64,000 bases of DNA from Pseudomonas neuropathica (lineage in GTDB: Bacteria; Pseudomonadota; Gammaproteobacteria; Pseudomonadales; Pseudomonadaceae). The first letter of the stretch is position 1, and each line of letters starts with the position of its first letter. Location of the stretch: NCBI RefSeq assembly GCF_015461835.1, contig NZ_JACOPX010000005.1:248001-312000 (forward strand), in the 5' to 3' direction. Made by a program: the position numbers and the translations under genes. Below are positions 46,862 through 54,615 of the stretch, one piece after another. The notes beneath the pieces are model-generated. The model had not been told where the DNA came from. It ran no database searches and was given only the letters and a program-made list of their open reading frames with translations.

Positions 46862-47860
46862 CTACAACAACCCTTCGCTTTCGGGCAATTCATACGCCAT
46901 CGCCGCGTTGCTTTCCCCCACTGATTTGCCCGGCTTGCTCAAGGTCGGCTCTTTCTGCAGGCACTCCACCAGATAGTCGATGAACACCCGCAACTTGGGT
47001 GGCAGATAGCGTGTGGGCGAGTGCAGCAACCACAATCCGCCGTGATAGGACGCGAGGAACGTCCAGTCCGGCAACACCTGCACCACCAACTTTTGCTCAA
47101 GCGCGTAACGGGCGGTGAAATACGGCAGGCTGCCGATGCCGATGTGCTGCAACACCGCGCCCAGCCGCACACCGGTGTGATTGGCGGCATACCGACCGCG
47201 GACACCTACCGTCACCGCCTTACTGCCCTTCTTGAACTTCCAGCGCGCATCACTCGGGGTTTCCCCCAGATAAATACAACTGTGATTGAGCAGATCATGC
47301 GGGTGAGTCGGTACGCCGTGCTCGGCCAGGTACTGCGGCGTGGCACAGAGCAAATGGTCGATGGTCAGTAACTGCCGGCCGACCAGCCCGGCCGGTGGTC
47401 GATCCGTAATACGAATGGCCAGATCGACATGGTCGTCGATCAAATCGACCTGGCGATCCTCCAGCAACAACTCGACATCGACCTTGGGATAACGCCGCAG
47501 GAACTCGGGCATGTGCGGATGAATCACGAAGCGCCCCACCGCTTTCGGCACGCTGACGCGCACCAGTCCTTCCGCTTCATGGGTGAACTGGCCGCTGATT
47601 TCCATCACCGACTTGGCCGCGCTGACCATCTCCTGGCAGCGTTTGAACACCTCTTCGCCACCGTCACTCAAGCGCAGTTTGCGTGTAGTGCGCTGCAGCA
47701 GGCGCGTGGCCAAGGCTTTTTCCAGCCGCGAAATACTACGACTCACCGCTGACGGCGATGACCCCAACTGCCGAGCCGCTTCAGAGAAGCTACCGGTCTC
47801 GACGACCTTGACGAAAATCGCCATTTCACCAAGCAGCGGTAGCGGCAGATTGATGCTCAC
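46862..47860 (-). CDS. LysR family transcriptional regulator
   Basis: 332-aa regulator: N-terminal winged helix (EMAIFVKVVETGSFSEAARQLGSSPSAVSRSISRLEKAL) and a LysR substrate-binding domain. GTG at 47860 is favoured, with AAGGAC nine bases before it; a TTG three codons upstream is too close to that site. Divergent from alaX with 90 bp between, the classic LysR arrangement, so it probably controls the alaX-oxygenase-lysE genes. Effector unknown; an amino acid is plausible. Confidence 0.88.
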   Translation of the reverse strand: MSINLPLPLLGEMAIFVKVVETGSFSEAARQLGSSPSAVSRSISRLEKALATRLLQRTTRKLRLSDGGEEVFKRCQEMVSAAKSVMEISGQFTHEAEGLVRVSVPKAVGRFVIHPHMPEFLRRYPKVDVELLLEDRQVDLIDDHVDLAIRITDRPPAGLVGRQLLTIDHLLCATPQYLAEHGVPTHPHDLLNHSCIYLGETPSDARWKFKKGSKAVTVGVRGRYAANHTGVRLGAVLQHIGIGSLPYFTARYALEQKLVVQVLPDWTFLASYHGGLWLLHSPTRYLPPKLRVFIDYLVECLQKEPTLSKPGKSVGESNAAMAYELPESEGLL

Positions 47861-47890
47861 AGCGCACAAGTCCTTTGATGTTTGAACGGA

Positions 47891-47919
47891 TTATCACGTT
47901 ATTGCACGATTCATATAAT
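47891..47919 (+). promoter_or_regulatory. Promoter of the alaX-oxygenase-lysE operon
   Basis: TTATCA (47891-47896), 17-base spacer, exact TATAAT (47914-47919). The weak -35 and perfect -10 suit activation by the divergent LysR protein. Start near 47926 gives a leader of about 25 nt. Confidence 0.55.
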
Positions 47920-47950
47920 AAAAAAAGAAACTTTAATAAGGGCATGGAAT

Positions 47951-48577
47951 ATGACACTTCGCCTCTTTTTCCATAGTGATGACCTCAAGGCCAATGTGGA
48001 AGTCCTCGACTGCACGCCCCAAGAGAACGAAATCGCCGTGGTCTTGCGCGCCACACTGTTTCATCCGCAAGGCGGCGGACAGCCGTGTGATACCGGTTGG
48101 ATCGGTGAAAGCCAGGTACTGCGTGTGGTGCAGGAGCCGGACCGGATCATTCATTTTGTCGACCGGCCGGTGGAACTGGGCATGACCTGCATCCGCATCG
48201 ACGAACAGCGCCGCCACTTCAATACACGCATGCATTCGGCCGGGCACCTGATCGGGCATTTCGTCCAGGCGCTGGGCTGGATGCCGATCAAAGCCCATCA
48301 CTGGCCGGATGAAGGCCGAGTGCAATTCAAACCCGGCGACACCGCGCAGGAAGTCGATGCAGAGACCGTTCAACACGGGATCGACCAGTGGATCGAGCAC
48401 GACCTGCCTCGCCTGACCTCGCTACGCGAAGGTGCGCGGGAAATCGGTTTTGGTGAACTGCCCGCCTATGGCTGCGGTGGCACCCACGTACGCAGCCTGA
48501 AGGATCTGGGCACAGTCACGATCGCGTCCCTTTCGCAGAAGAAAGGCACGTTATCTGTCCACTACAACGTGGATTGA
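47951..48577 (+). CDS. alaX: Alanyl-tRNA editing protein, AlaX family
   Basis: 208-aa free-standing editing domain homologous to the AlaRS editing domain. FHPQGGGQPCDTG (38-50) is the conserved glycine-rich motif; zinc ligands are H95 and H99 (HSAGH) and C175 and H179 (CGGTH). Family members hydrolyse mischarged aminoacyl-tRNA, usually Ser- or Gly-tRNA(Ala), but related proteins have shifted specificity. No AlaRS catalytic domain is attached. It is followed by an amino-acid-type oxygenase and a LysE exporter, which suggests a dedicated proofreading role. Confidence 0.88.
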   Translation: MTLRLFFHSDDLKANVEVLDCTPQENEIAVVLRATLFHPQGGGQPCDTGWIGESQVLRVVQEPDRIIHFVDRPVELGMTCIRIDEQRRHFNTRMHSAGHLIGHFVQALGWMPIKAHHWPDEGRVQFKPGDTAQEVDAETVQHGIDQWIEHDLPRLTSLREGAREIGFGELPAYGCGGTHVRSLKDLGTVTIASLSQKKGTLSVHYNVD

Positions 48578-48586
48578 GCATTTCGG

Positions 48587-48635
48587 GCGCTGCTTCACGC
48601 AGCGTCCGACGCCGGGGAACCGCATTCGCAGGTTC
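48587..48635 (+). other. Two small hairpins between alaX and the oxygenase gene
   Basis: GCGCTGC-TTCAC-GCAGCGT and GGAACC-GCATTCGCA-GGTTCC lie in the 87-bp gap. Neither is followed by a T run, so they are not standard terminators. They may adjust mRNA stability or translation between the two genes. Confidence 0.45.
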
Positions 48636-48664
48636 CGTTGACTATCGATAGATGGACCTAAAAA

Positions 48665-49435
48665 ATGATGCTAGACGTCGAGCGTCTCGATGAGACGTGC
48701 ATAAAAAAACTGGCCAACGAAGAAGTCCTCGCCATCCGCGTCAAAAGCTTTTTGCCTGAGCCGCTGGCCATTCAGATTGGCGACAAGATTCTCGCTCCTG
48801 GCTTTGAGGGTTACATCAACGCACCGAGTATCGGCCGCATCGGCATGGCATTTTACGAGGCGGAAAATCAGCCACTGCTGATTGAGGACTACTTCGAACG
48901 CGCCACCAGCAACATCGCTGAACTGCGCAATCGCTGCGCGCCCTACTCCTCACCGATCGACACCTTGCGCTGCATGCTCGACGAATCCTGGCCGGCCGGC
49001 GCACACCTGGAAAACCTCTACGGCCGAAAAATGTATGTCGGCCTTTCGCGCGTGGTGAAACCCGGGGTGTGCTTCCTCGCCCATCACGACATCTTCGCCA
49101 AGGATGCTCCGGACAGCTTCCAGGCCCGCAGTCTGGAAGCGCAGTTCGCCTGCAACGTCTATCTGAATATGCCGACCGAGGGCGGTGCGTTGCAGATATG
49201 GGACGACGACATCACCCCGGATCAATTCGACGAGATGCGTGGCGACAGTTATGGCATTGAACCAGCGCTGCTCGGCCCACCTGCGCTCGAAGTCCGACCG
49301 CAACCCGGCGATTTCATCATGTTCAATTCGCGACGCATGCATTCGGTGACCCCGGGCGTGGCCGATCCGCGCTTGAGCCTTTCCTTTTTTGTCGGCTATC
49401 GCGGCAATGCTTCACCCCTGACCTACTGGAGCTGA
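48665..49435 (+). CDS. Fe(II)/2-oxoglutarate-dependent oxygenase, probably acting on a free amino acid
   Basis: 256-aa cupin-fold oxygenase. Proposed iron ligands are H140-x-D142 (AHHDIF) and H226 (RRMHSV); R236 probably binds 2-oxoglutarate. NVYLNMPTEGGALQIWDD and a C-terminal GYRG..SPLTYWS complete the core. Size and spacing recall the BesD-type lysine hydroxylase/halogenase group; the intact Asp in HxD favours hydroxylation over halogenation. That relation is from memory. GGA precedes the double ATG. The LysE gene begins one base after its stop, so they are cotranscribed. Substrate unknown. Confidence 0.75.
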   Translation: MMLDVERLDETCIKKLANEEVLAIRVKSFLPEPLAIQIGDKILAPGFEGYINAPSIGRIGMAFYEAENQPLLIEDYFERATSNIAELRNRCAPYSSPIDTLRCMLDESWPAGAHLENLYGRKMYVGLSRVVKPGVCFLAHHDIFAKDAPDSFQARSLEAQFACNVYLNMPTEGGALQIWDDDITPDQFDEMRGDSYGIEPALLGPPALEVRPQPGDFIMFNSRRMHSVTPGVADPRLSLSFFVGYRGNASPLTYWS

Positions 49436-49436
49436 G

Positions 49437-50075
49437 ATGTATTCGAATTATCTGGGCGAGTTTCTGGCGCTGGCTACCATTCACTTTCTGGCCGTGGTTG
49501 CTCCCGGCCCGGACTTCGCAGTCACCATTCGCCAAAGCGTACGGTTCGGCCGATTGGTAGGGATCTGCACGGCGCTGGGTATCGGCGCGGGGATTTCCGT
49601 GCACGTGCTCTACACGTTGTTGGGTGTCGGGGCATTGATGCACACCACCCCGTGGCTGCTGACTGTCGCCAAGGTGATTGGCGGTGCCTACATCCTGTAT
49701 CTGGGCGTCAGCCTGCTGCGCAGCAAACCCAAATCGGCCGTTGAAGGTGAAAAAACCGCGGACGAGCCCGTGGTCGAACAAACTCTGTTCAAAGCTTTCA
49801 GCACCGGTTTTCTGACCAATGCAACCAACCCCAAGGCCACGCTGTTTTTCCTGGCCATCTTCACCACGATCATCAGCGCCAGCACGCCCCTGCAGATCCA
49901 GGCCTTTTACGGGCTGTGGATGTGCTTTGTGAATGCGCTGTGGTTTGTCGTGGTCGCGCTGTTCTTCTCAAGCAATCGGGTTCGCCTGCTGTTCATGCGC
50001 ATGGGCCACTGGTTCGAGCGCACCATGGGCGTGGTGCTTATTCTGTTTGCTGGCCGACTGATGCTGTCCTGGTAA
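49437..50075 (+). CDS. LysE/RhtB family amino-acid exporter
   Basis: 212-aa inner-membrane transporter with about six helices and the family N-terminus FLAVVAPGPDFAVTIRQSVRFGRLVGI plus TGFLTNATNPKATLFFLAIF. Family members export lysine, homoserine, threonine or analogues. It lies one base after the oxygenase gene, so it may export the oxygenase product. Followed by a terminator. Confidence 0.9.
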   Translation: MYSNYLGEFLALATIHFLAVVAPGPDFAVTIRQSVRFGRLVGICTALGIGAGISVHVLYTLLGVGALMHTTPWLLTVAKVIGGAYILYLGVSLLRSKPKSAVEGEKTADEPVVEQTLFKAFSTGFLTNATNPKATLFFLAIFTTIISASTPLQIQAFYGLWMCFVNALWFVVVALFFSSNRVRLLFMRMGHWFERTMGVVLILFAGRLMLSW

Positions 50076-50091
50076 GCAGACGCACAACGCA

Positions 50092-50127
50092 AAAAGGCCC
50101 GCCGAATCGCTTCAGCGGGCCTTTTTC
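50092..50127 (+). terminator. Terminator after the lysE-like gene
   Basis: AAAAAGGCCCGC-CGAATCGCTTCA-GCGGGCCTTTTT, ending the alaX-oxygenase-lysE transcript. Confidence 0.85.
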
Positions 50128-50163
50128 TTTATGGCTGATGACACAGCCACAAATCGCGCATAC

Positions 50164-50195
50164 AAAAACGCCGCTCTATTGAGCGGCGTTTTTGT
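50164..50195 (-). terminator. Terminator of the tRNA operon
   Basis: AAAAACGCCGCTC-AATA-GAGCGGCGTTTTTGT on the minus strand, 6 bases after the last tRNA. Confidence 0.85.
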
Positions 50196-50200
50196 GAATT

Positions 50201-50276
<76 letters not shown>

Positions 50277-50278
50277 AA

Positions 50279-50354
50279 TGGCGTCCCCTAGGGGACTCGA
50301 ACCCCTGTTACCGCCGTGAAAGGGCGGTGTCCTAGGCCACTAGACGAAGGGGAC
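50279..50354 (-). tRNA. tRNA-Glu (TTC), copy 1
   Basis: 76 nt with encoded CCA. Acceptor GTCCCCT/AGGGGAC, anticodon loop CCCTTTCACGG-type with TTC, T-arm GGTTCGAGTCC. Two bases separate it from the glycine tRNA. Confidence 0.96.
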
Positions 50355-50458
50355 ACGCTACCCGGAACACATGGTGTGTGTTTCGGTGTCCAGATCCGTA
50401 TCCGAAGACTTGGTTCTGGTTTCACTCAGCATCGCCCGAAAGCGCTACTGTTTAAAAT

Positions 50459-50534
<76 letters not shown>

Positions 50535-50536
50535 AT

Positions 50537-50612
50537 TGGCGTCCCCTAGGGGACTCGAACCCCTGTTACCGCCGTGAAAGGGCGGTGTCCTAGGCCACTA
50601 GACGAAGGGGAC
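50537..50612 (-). tRNA. tRNA-Glu (TTC), copy 2
   Basis: Same sequence as the copy at 50279-50354. First gene of the operon Glu-Gly-Glu-Gly. Confidence 0.96.
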
Positions 50613-50673
50613 ACACTACAACATTCACTCCCTGCTGCGCTTCGCTGTGTGCTTTACGCTGCAAGTGGCGCGC

Positions 50674-50702
50674 ATTCTATGGATGGATTGAGAGGTCGTC
50701 AA
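50674..50702 (-). promoter_or_regulatory. Stable-RNA promoter of the tRNA operon
   Basis: TTGACG (50697-50702), 17-base spacer, TAGAAT (50674-50679), then a GCGCGCC discriminator on the minus strand. GC-rich discriminators are typical of promoters under stringent (ppGpp) control. The rest of 50613-50983 holds no other gene that I can see. Confidence 0.8.
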
Positions 50703-50983
50703 CCCCCTGATATAAATTTATTTAAATCAATGACTTCGACGACCTTTACGGCGGCAATCAGGCTTTTCCGTCGCCCGACGATTGACGCCTATATTCCGCC
50801 ACTCGCCAAGACGCTATAGTCCACCCACAGTGATGGCAATCTGCACTCGCAGCGCCAGCATTCATATAAGCAGCGTGCGGCCGATACAGATTGAACCTGC
50901 CGATCCAACTCGTCGAGCGGCGCTAGGCGACTAAATGCCCAGCCACTACACTCGCATGCGAACCCTATAAAGAGGTCTTACCG

Positions 50984-51754
50984 GTGACACCACTCATGAT
51001 CACCCTGCTAGTTGTAGCCGGGATCGCAATTCTGATCGCCATTGGCTACATGAACCATGTGGTGGAAAACAACAAACTGGAGAAGGCCCGCACCAAGGTC
51101 GAACTCAACGACCGCCTGCGCCGTTGCGGCGAACTGACCGAAACCTTCCCCGGCCAGTTCATGACCCCGGCGCTCAAGCTGCTGCTGACCCGCCTGGAAC
51201 TGAACGTCTGCCAGCGCCTGCTGAACCTGGAAAAAACCAGCGCCACCACCAAAGCACGCATCACCGAACTGAGCGCCCTGGTCGCCCAAGGCGAATCGAT
51301 CCCGGTCAACAACCCACCGGCACCGATCCTGACCGAAGCCAAAGCCAAAGACGTGCGCTTCCTGCTCGAAGCCCTCCACGGCCAGATCACCCGCGCCGCT
51401 CACGATGGTTTCCTGCCACCGAATGAAGCCAAGCACTGGATCCGCGAAGTCCGCCACATTCTGGTGTTGCTGCACATCGAATTCTTCAACAACCTCGGCC
51501 AACAGTCCCTGCAACAAAACCAGCCCGGCCAGGCCCGCCTCGCCTTCGAACGCGGCGTGCAATACCTGCGCAAACAGCAGGATCCGCAGATGTACGCAGA
51601 ACAACTGCAATACCTGGAAAAACTCCTGGCCCGCGCGAACGCCCAGGTCATGGACAAGATTGCACCGGTTGAAGGTGAAGAAAACCAACTGACCGCCGGC
51701 CTCAAAGATGTAGAGGCAGACGCGGACTGGAAGAAGAAAGTGATTTACGACTGA
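50984..51754 (+). CDS. Membrane-anchored helical protein of unknown function
   Basis: 256 aa. One N-terminal helix (ITLLVVAGIAILIAIGYM, about 6-23) anchors a soluble helical body on the cytoplasmic side by charge. The C-terminal part (QNQPGQARLAFERGVQYLRKQQDPQMYAEQL) resembles a TPR-like helical pair. GTG start at 50984 with GAGG eight bases upstream; an internal ATG four codons later is possible. I do not recognise the family. It stands alone. Confidence 0.8.
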   Translation: MTPLMITLLVVAGIAILIAIGYMNHVVENNKLEKARTKVELNDRLRRCGELTETFPGQFMTPALKLLLTRLELNVCQRLLNLEKTSATTKARITELSALVAQGESIPVNNPPAPILTEAKAKDVRFLLEALHGQITRAAHDGFLPPNEAKHWIREVRHILVLLHIEFFNNLGQQSLQQNQPGQARLAFERGVQYLRKQQDPQMYAEQLQYLEKLLARANAQVMDKIAPVEGEENQLTAGLKDVEADADWKKKVIYD

Positions 51755-51773
51755 TTGCAGATGCTGGAAGAGA

Positions 51774-51796
51774 AGCCACCGAAAGGTGGCTTTTTT
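51774..51796 (+). terminator. Terminator after the helical membrane protein gene
   Basis: AGCCACC-GAAA-GGTGGCT followed by six T, 20 bases after the stop codon. Confidence 0.88.
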
Positions 51797-51840
51797 GTGG
51801 GCTCGCGGGAGTGAACCTGATAGAAAACCGGTGAATGTGA

Positions 51841-52086
51841 GGCCGCTTTCGCGAGCAGGCTCGCTCCCACAAGGGGGCTGAGTACATCTGACAGAGGTTG
51901 GTCGGCTGTCAGGCCGCCATCGCGAGCAGGCTTACTCCTACAAGGGGGGCTGAGTACATCTGACAGAGGTTGGTCGGCTGTCAGGCCGCCATCGCGAGCA
52001 GGCTCACTCCTACATTGGGGCTGAGTACATCCGATAGAGGTTGGTCGGCTGTCAGGCCGCCTTCGCGAGCAAGCTCGCTCCCACAG
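51841..52086. repeat. Tandem array of 71-72 bp units, each with a REP core
   Basis: Three full units (51841-51911, 51912-51983, 51984-52054) and a partial fourth (to 52086). Each begins GGCCGC and TCGCGAGCAGGCTC..CTCC, followed by CTGAGTACATCTGACAGAGG and a GGTCGGCTGTCA tail. REP cores vary between units (CTCGCTCCCAC or CTCACTCCTAC) while the tails are nearly constant. Confidence 0.85.
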
Positions 52087-52126
52087 AAAAGCAAAAGCAA
52101 CGCCCACCTCGCAACCGCATCAGCTT

Positions 52127-52450
52127 CTCACCACTCAACAGGATGAGCGTTAGCTCGGCTGCAGCTCTTGATCTGCAGGGCGACGTCGGAAGGCTGAGTG
52201 GAGGGATTGATCCGGGCGCGGGAGCGCAGCGACCGTTTGGCGCAGCCAAACACAGCGAGAGGAGGTGCAGCGAAGCAAACCGTAGGCGCTGCGCCCGGAT
52301 CGATCCCGCAGCGAAGGAACCCCGAGCCCCAGCGAGCGGGCCGCACGTAGGAGCAAGCCTTTTTGGTTACTTTTTCGGCGTCTGGAAAAAGTGACCCGAC
52401 GTAAGGGCGGAACCCTAATCAGCAACACCCGAAGCAACGGATATACACCC
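52127..52450. repeat. Structured interspersed repeat, copy A
   Basis: About 320 bp, colinear without gaps with 62567-62890. Stems: GGGATTGATCCGGGCG (52203-52218) with 52292-52307; GTTTGGC-GCA-GCCAAAC (52235-52251); GGTTACTTTTTC (52365-52376) with GAAAAAGTGACC (52385-52396). It lies between convergent genes. Short reading frames inside are not supported as genes. Confidence 0.85.
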
Positions 52451-52487
52451 AAAACCCCAAGAGCATGGTCGGCCCAAAGGCCGCCAA

Positions 52488-52543
52488 GCGTCAAAGCGTC
52501 AAAGCGTCAAAGCGTCAAAGCGTCAAAGCGTCAAAGCGTCAAA
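52488..52543. repeat. Seven-copy octamer repeat (GCGTCAAA)
   Basis: Seven exact tandem copies of GCGTCAAA. The last copy includes the TGA stop codon of the chemoreceptor gene, which is read on the other strand as CTT-TGA. Confidence 0.95.
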
Positions 52544-54506
52544 GCCGAAAATGCCCAACCATCCCGCGCAACTCACTCCCCAACTGCGCCAGCTCAACAC
52601 TCGAAGCCGCATTCCCACGCATCGCAATCGACGACTGATCCGCACTCGCACGAATACTCGTCACACTGCGATTGATCTCCTCCGCCACCGAACTCTGCTC
52701 CTCGGCCGCCGCCGCAATCTGCTGATTCATCTGCTGAATCAACGACACCGCCGCCGCAATACTCCCCAGCGCACTCTCAGTCTGCAACGCATCACTGACC
52801 GCCAGCTTCACCAGCTCGCCGCTGCTCTGAATCTGCTGCACCGAGGAATGCGCCGCCAAGCGCAAAGCACTGACCAGCCGTTCAATCTCCTCAGTCGATT
52901 GCTGCGTGCGCCGAGCCAGCGCGCGCACCTCATCAGCCACCACCGCAAAGCCCCTGCCCTGCTCCCCAGCCCGCGCAGCCTCGATCGCCGCATTCAGCGC
53001 CAATAGATTGGTCTGTTCGGCAACACTCTTGATCACCCCGAGCACCGTACCGATATTCTGGATTTCCGCACTAAGGCTTTCGATGCTCGAACTGGCCGAC
53101 GTCGCCGAGTCAGCCAATTGCTCAATGCGCGCCATGCTCTGGCGCACCACCTGCTGCCCGCTCTCGACCTTGTCTTCCGCCGTCTGCGCGGCCAGCGCCG
53201 CTTCTTCGGCGTTGCGTGCAACGTCGTGAACGGTGGCGGTCATCTGGTTCATCGCCGTGGCAACCTGCTCGGTTTCTTCCTTCTGGCTGCTGACCTCAAG
53301 GTTGGTCTGCTCAGTGACTGCCGACAACGATTGCGCCGAACTGGCCAGTTGCTCGATCCCCGCCTGCAAACCACTGACGATGGTGCTCAGACCCGCGCCC
53401 ATCTGTTGCATCGCCAGCATCAACTGGCCGATTTCGTCGCGACGGGTCACTGCCACGGTCGCACTCAAGTCACCGGCGGCAATCTGCTGCGCGACCTGAA
53501 TCACACTGCGCAATGGCGCGACGATAAGTCGGGTGATCAGCCACGCAGCGAGTAATCCCACGAGCAATGCCAGCGCCGATGAGCCGATGATCAGCAGCGA
53601 GTTTTTCTTCAGTTCTGCCTGCATCGCGCCGTCTTCAGCGACATACGCCTGATTCACCCGCTCGACCACTTCGTTGGCACGCTGGTGCAATTGCTCGTAG
53701 ACGGTTTTTTCCTGCGCGAGCAACCCGGTGTACTCGGCCAGTTTGTCGTTGAAACCGGCGATGTGCCCGGACACTTCATTGAGCACGGTCAGATAGCCCT
53801 CGTCCTTGACCGTGGTTTTCAATTCTTCGGCCTGCGCCTGCGCTTGTGCGGCCTGTTCGATATTGCCCTTGCCAGCACTGTCGGCATCGCCCTTGCGGCT
53901 TTGATCGAGACGAATCCGCGCTTCGTTCATCGCTTGCAGCATCAACCGCGAAACCTGGCTGACCTGACTGGCCTGCTCGATGAACTGTGCGCCATCCTTA
54001 CCCTCGGTGTCCTTCAAGGTATAAGCACCGTCGTCGGCAAGTCCGGCCTGCAATACGTCAAGGTTATTGGCCACACTGGACACCGACCAACTGGCCATTT
54101 CCAGCGCCAGGTCCTTGGCCTGGGTCAACGACACAAACTCGTCGAACGCCTTACGATAAGCGCCCAGCGACTGCTGCACATCATTCATGACCGGCACATT
54201 CGCCGCCGACTGCGCTTTGAGCTGATCAGCCAGAGCAACCAGTTCGTCGACGCCCTTACGCAGAGCATCGGCCGTCTTCGGATCGCCCCGCAAGGCATAT
54301 TCCTGCTCGAGCAGGCGCACCTTGAGCAAGCCACTGTTGAGCGAAGACATCTGTTTCAGCCCGTCGAAACGCTGACTGATGGTTTGCAGGGACCAGACGC
54401 CGATGGCCGCCACCAGCGCCGTCAGAAGCAAAACCAGCACAAACCCGATACCCAGTTTTTTCGCCATACCGAGGTTGGCAAAACGTCCTTGCATGGCCGA
54501 AATCAT
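52539..54506 (-). CDS. Methyl-accepting chemotaxis protein, HBM-type sensor
   Basis: 655-aa transmembrane chemoreceptor. Two membrane helices (about 18-40 and 295-315) bracket a long helical periplasmic domain of about 255 residues, the size and composition of the helical bimodular (HBM) domain of McpS-like receptors that bind organic acids. Then a HAMP domain and the signalling hairpin with tip [35 protein letters not shown] at 54506 has AGGGGA upstream; the open frame runs 77 codons further without support. Ligand unknown. Confidence 0.9.
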   Translation of the reverse strand: MISAMQGRFANLGMAKKLGIGFVLVLLLTALVAAIGVWSLQTISQRFDGLKQMSSLNSGLLKVRLLEQEYALRGDPKTADALRKGVDELVALADQLKAQSAANVPVMNDVQQSLGAYRKAFDEFVSLTQAKDLALEMASWSVSSVANNLDVLQAGLADDGAYTLKDTEGKDGAQFIEQASQVSQVSRLMLQAMNEARIRLDQSRKGDADSAGKGNIEQAAQAQAQAEELKTTVKDEGYLTVLNEVSGHIAGFNDKLAEYTGLLAQEKTVYEQLHQRANEVVERVNQAYVAEDGAMQAELKKNSLLIIGSSALALLVGLLAAWLITRLIVAPLRSVIQVAQQIAAGDLSATVAVTRRDEIGQLMLAMQQMGAGLSTIVSGLQAGIEQLASSAQSLSAVTEQTNLEVSSQKEETEQVATAMNQMTATVHDVARNAEEAALAAQTAEDKVESGQQVVRQSMARIEQLADSATSASSSIESLSAEIQNIGTVLGVIKSVAEQTNLLALNAAIEAARAGEQGRGFAVVADEVRALARRTQQSTEEIERLVSALRLAAHSSVQQIQSSGELVKLAVSDALQTESALGSIAAAVSLIQQMNQQIAAAAEEQSSVAEEINRSVTSIRASADQSSIAMRGNAASSVELAQLGSELRGMVGHFRL

Positions 54507-54615
54507 TGCGCGTAGTCCCCTGCCATTGTCAGTAGAGCGAAGAGTCGCAACGGCCATGAAGCAGCACAAGTCTCTGGCGTCGGAATAATGGCAAAAAGCT
54601 ACGCCTGCGTCGTTT

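Noticed and set aside
50782..50820. Promoter TTGACG...TATAGT for the membrane-anchored helical protein gene
   Set aside because: The two boxes are 27 bases apart, too far for sigma70. No better -35 was found.
51841..52086. CRISPR array
   Set aside because: Units are 71-72 bp head-to-tail copies with REP cores and no unique spacers, and no cas genes are nearby.
52150..52494. Small ORFs in the 320-bp element (also 62568-62888)
   Set aside because: Several overlapping frames on both strands are equally open, differences between copies do not follow codon positions, and no ribosome-binding site is convincing. Better explained as a structured repeat.
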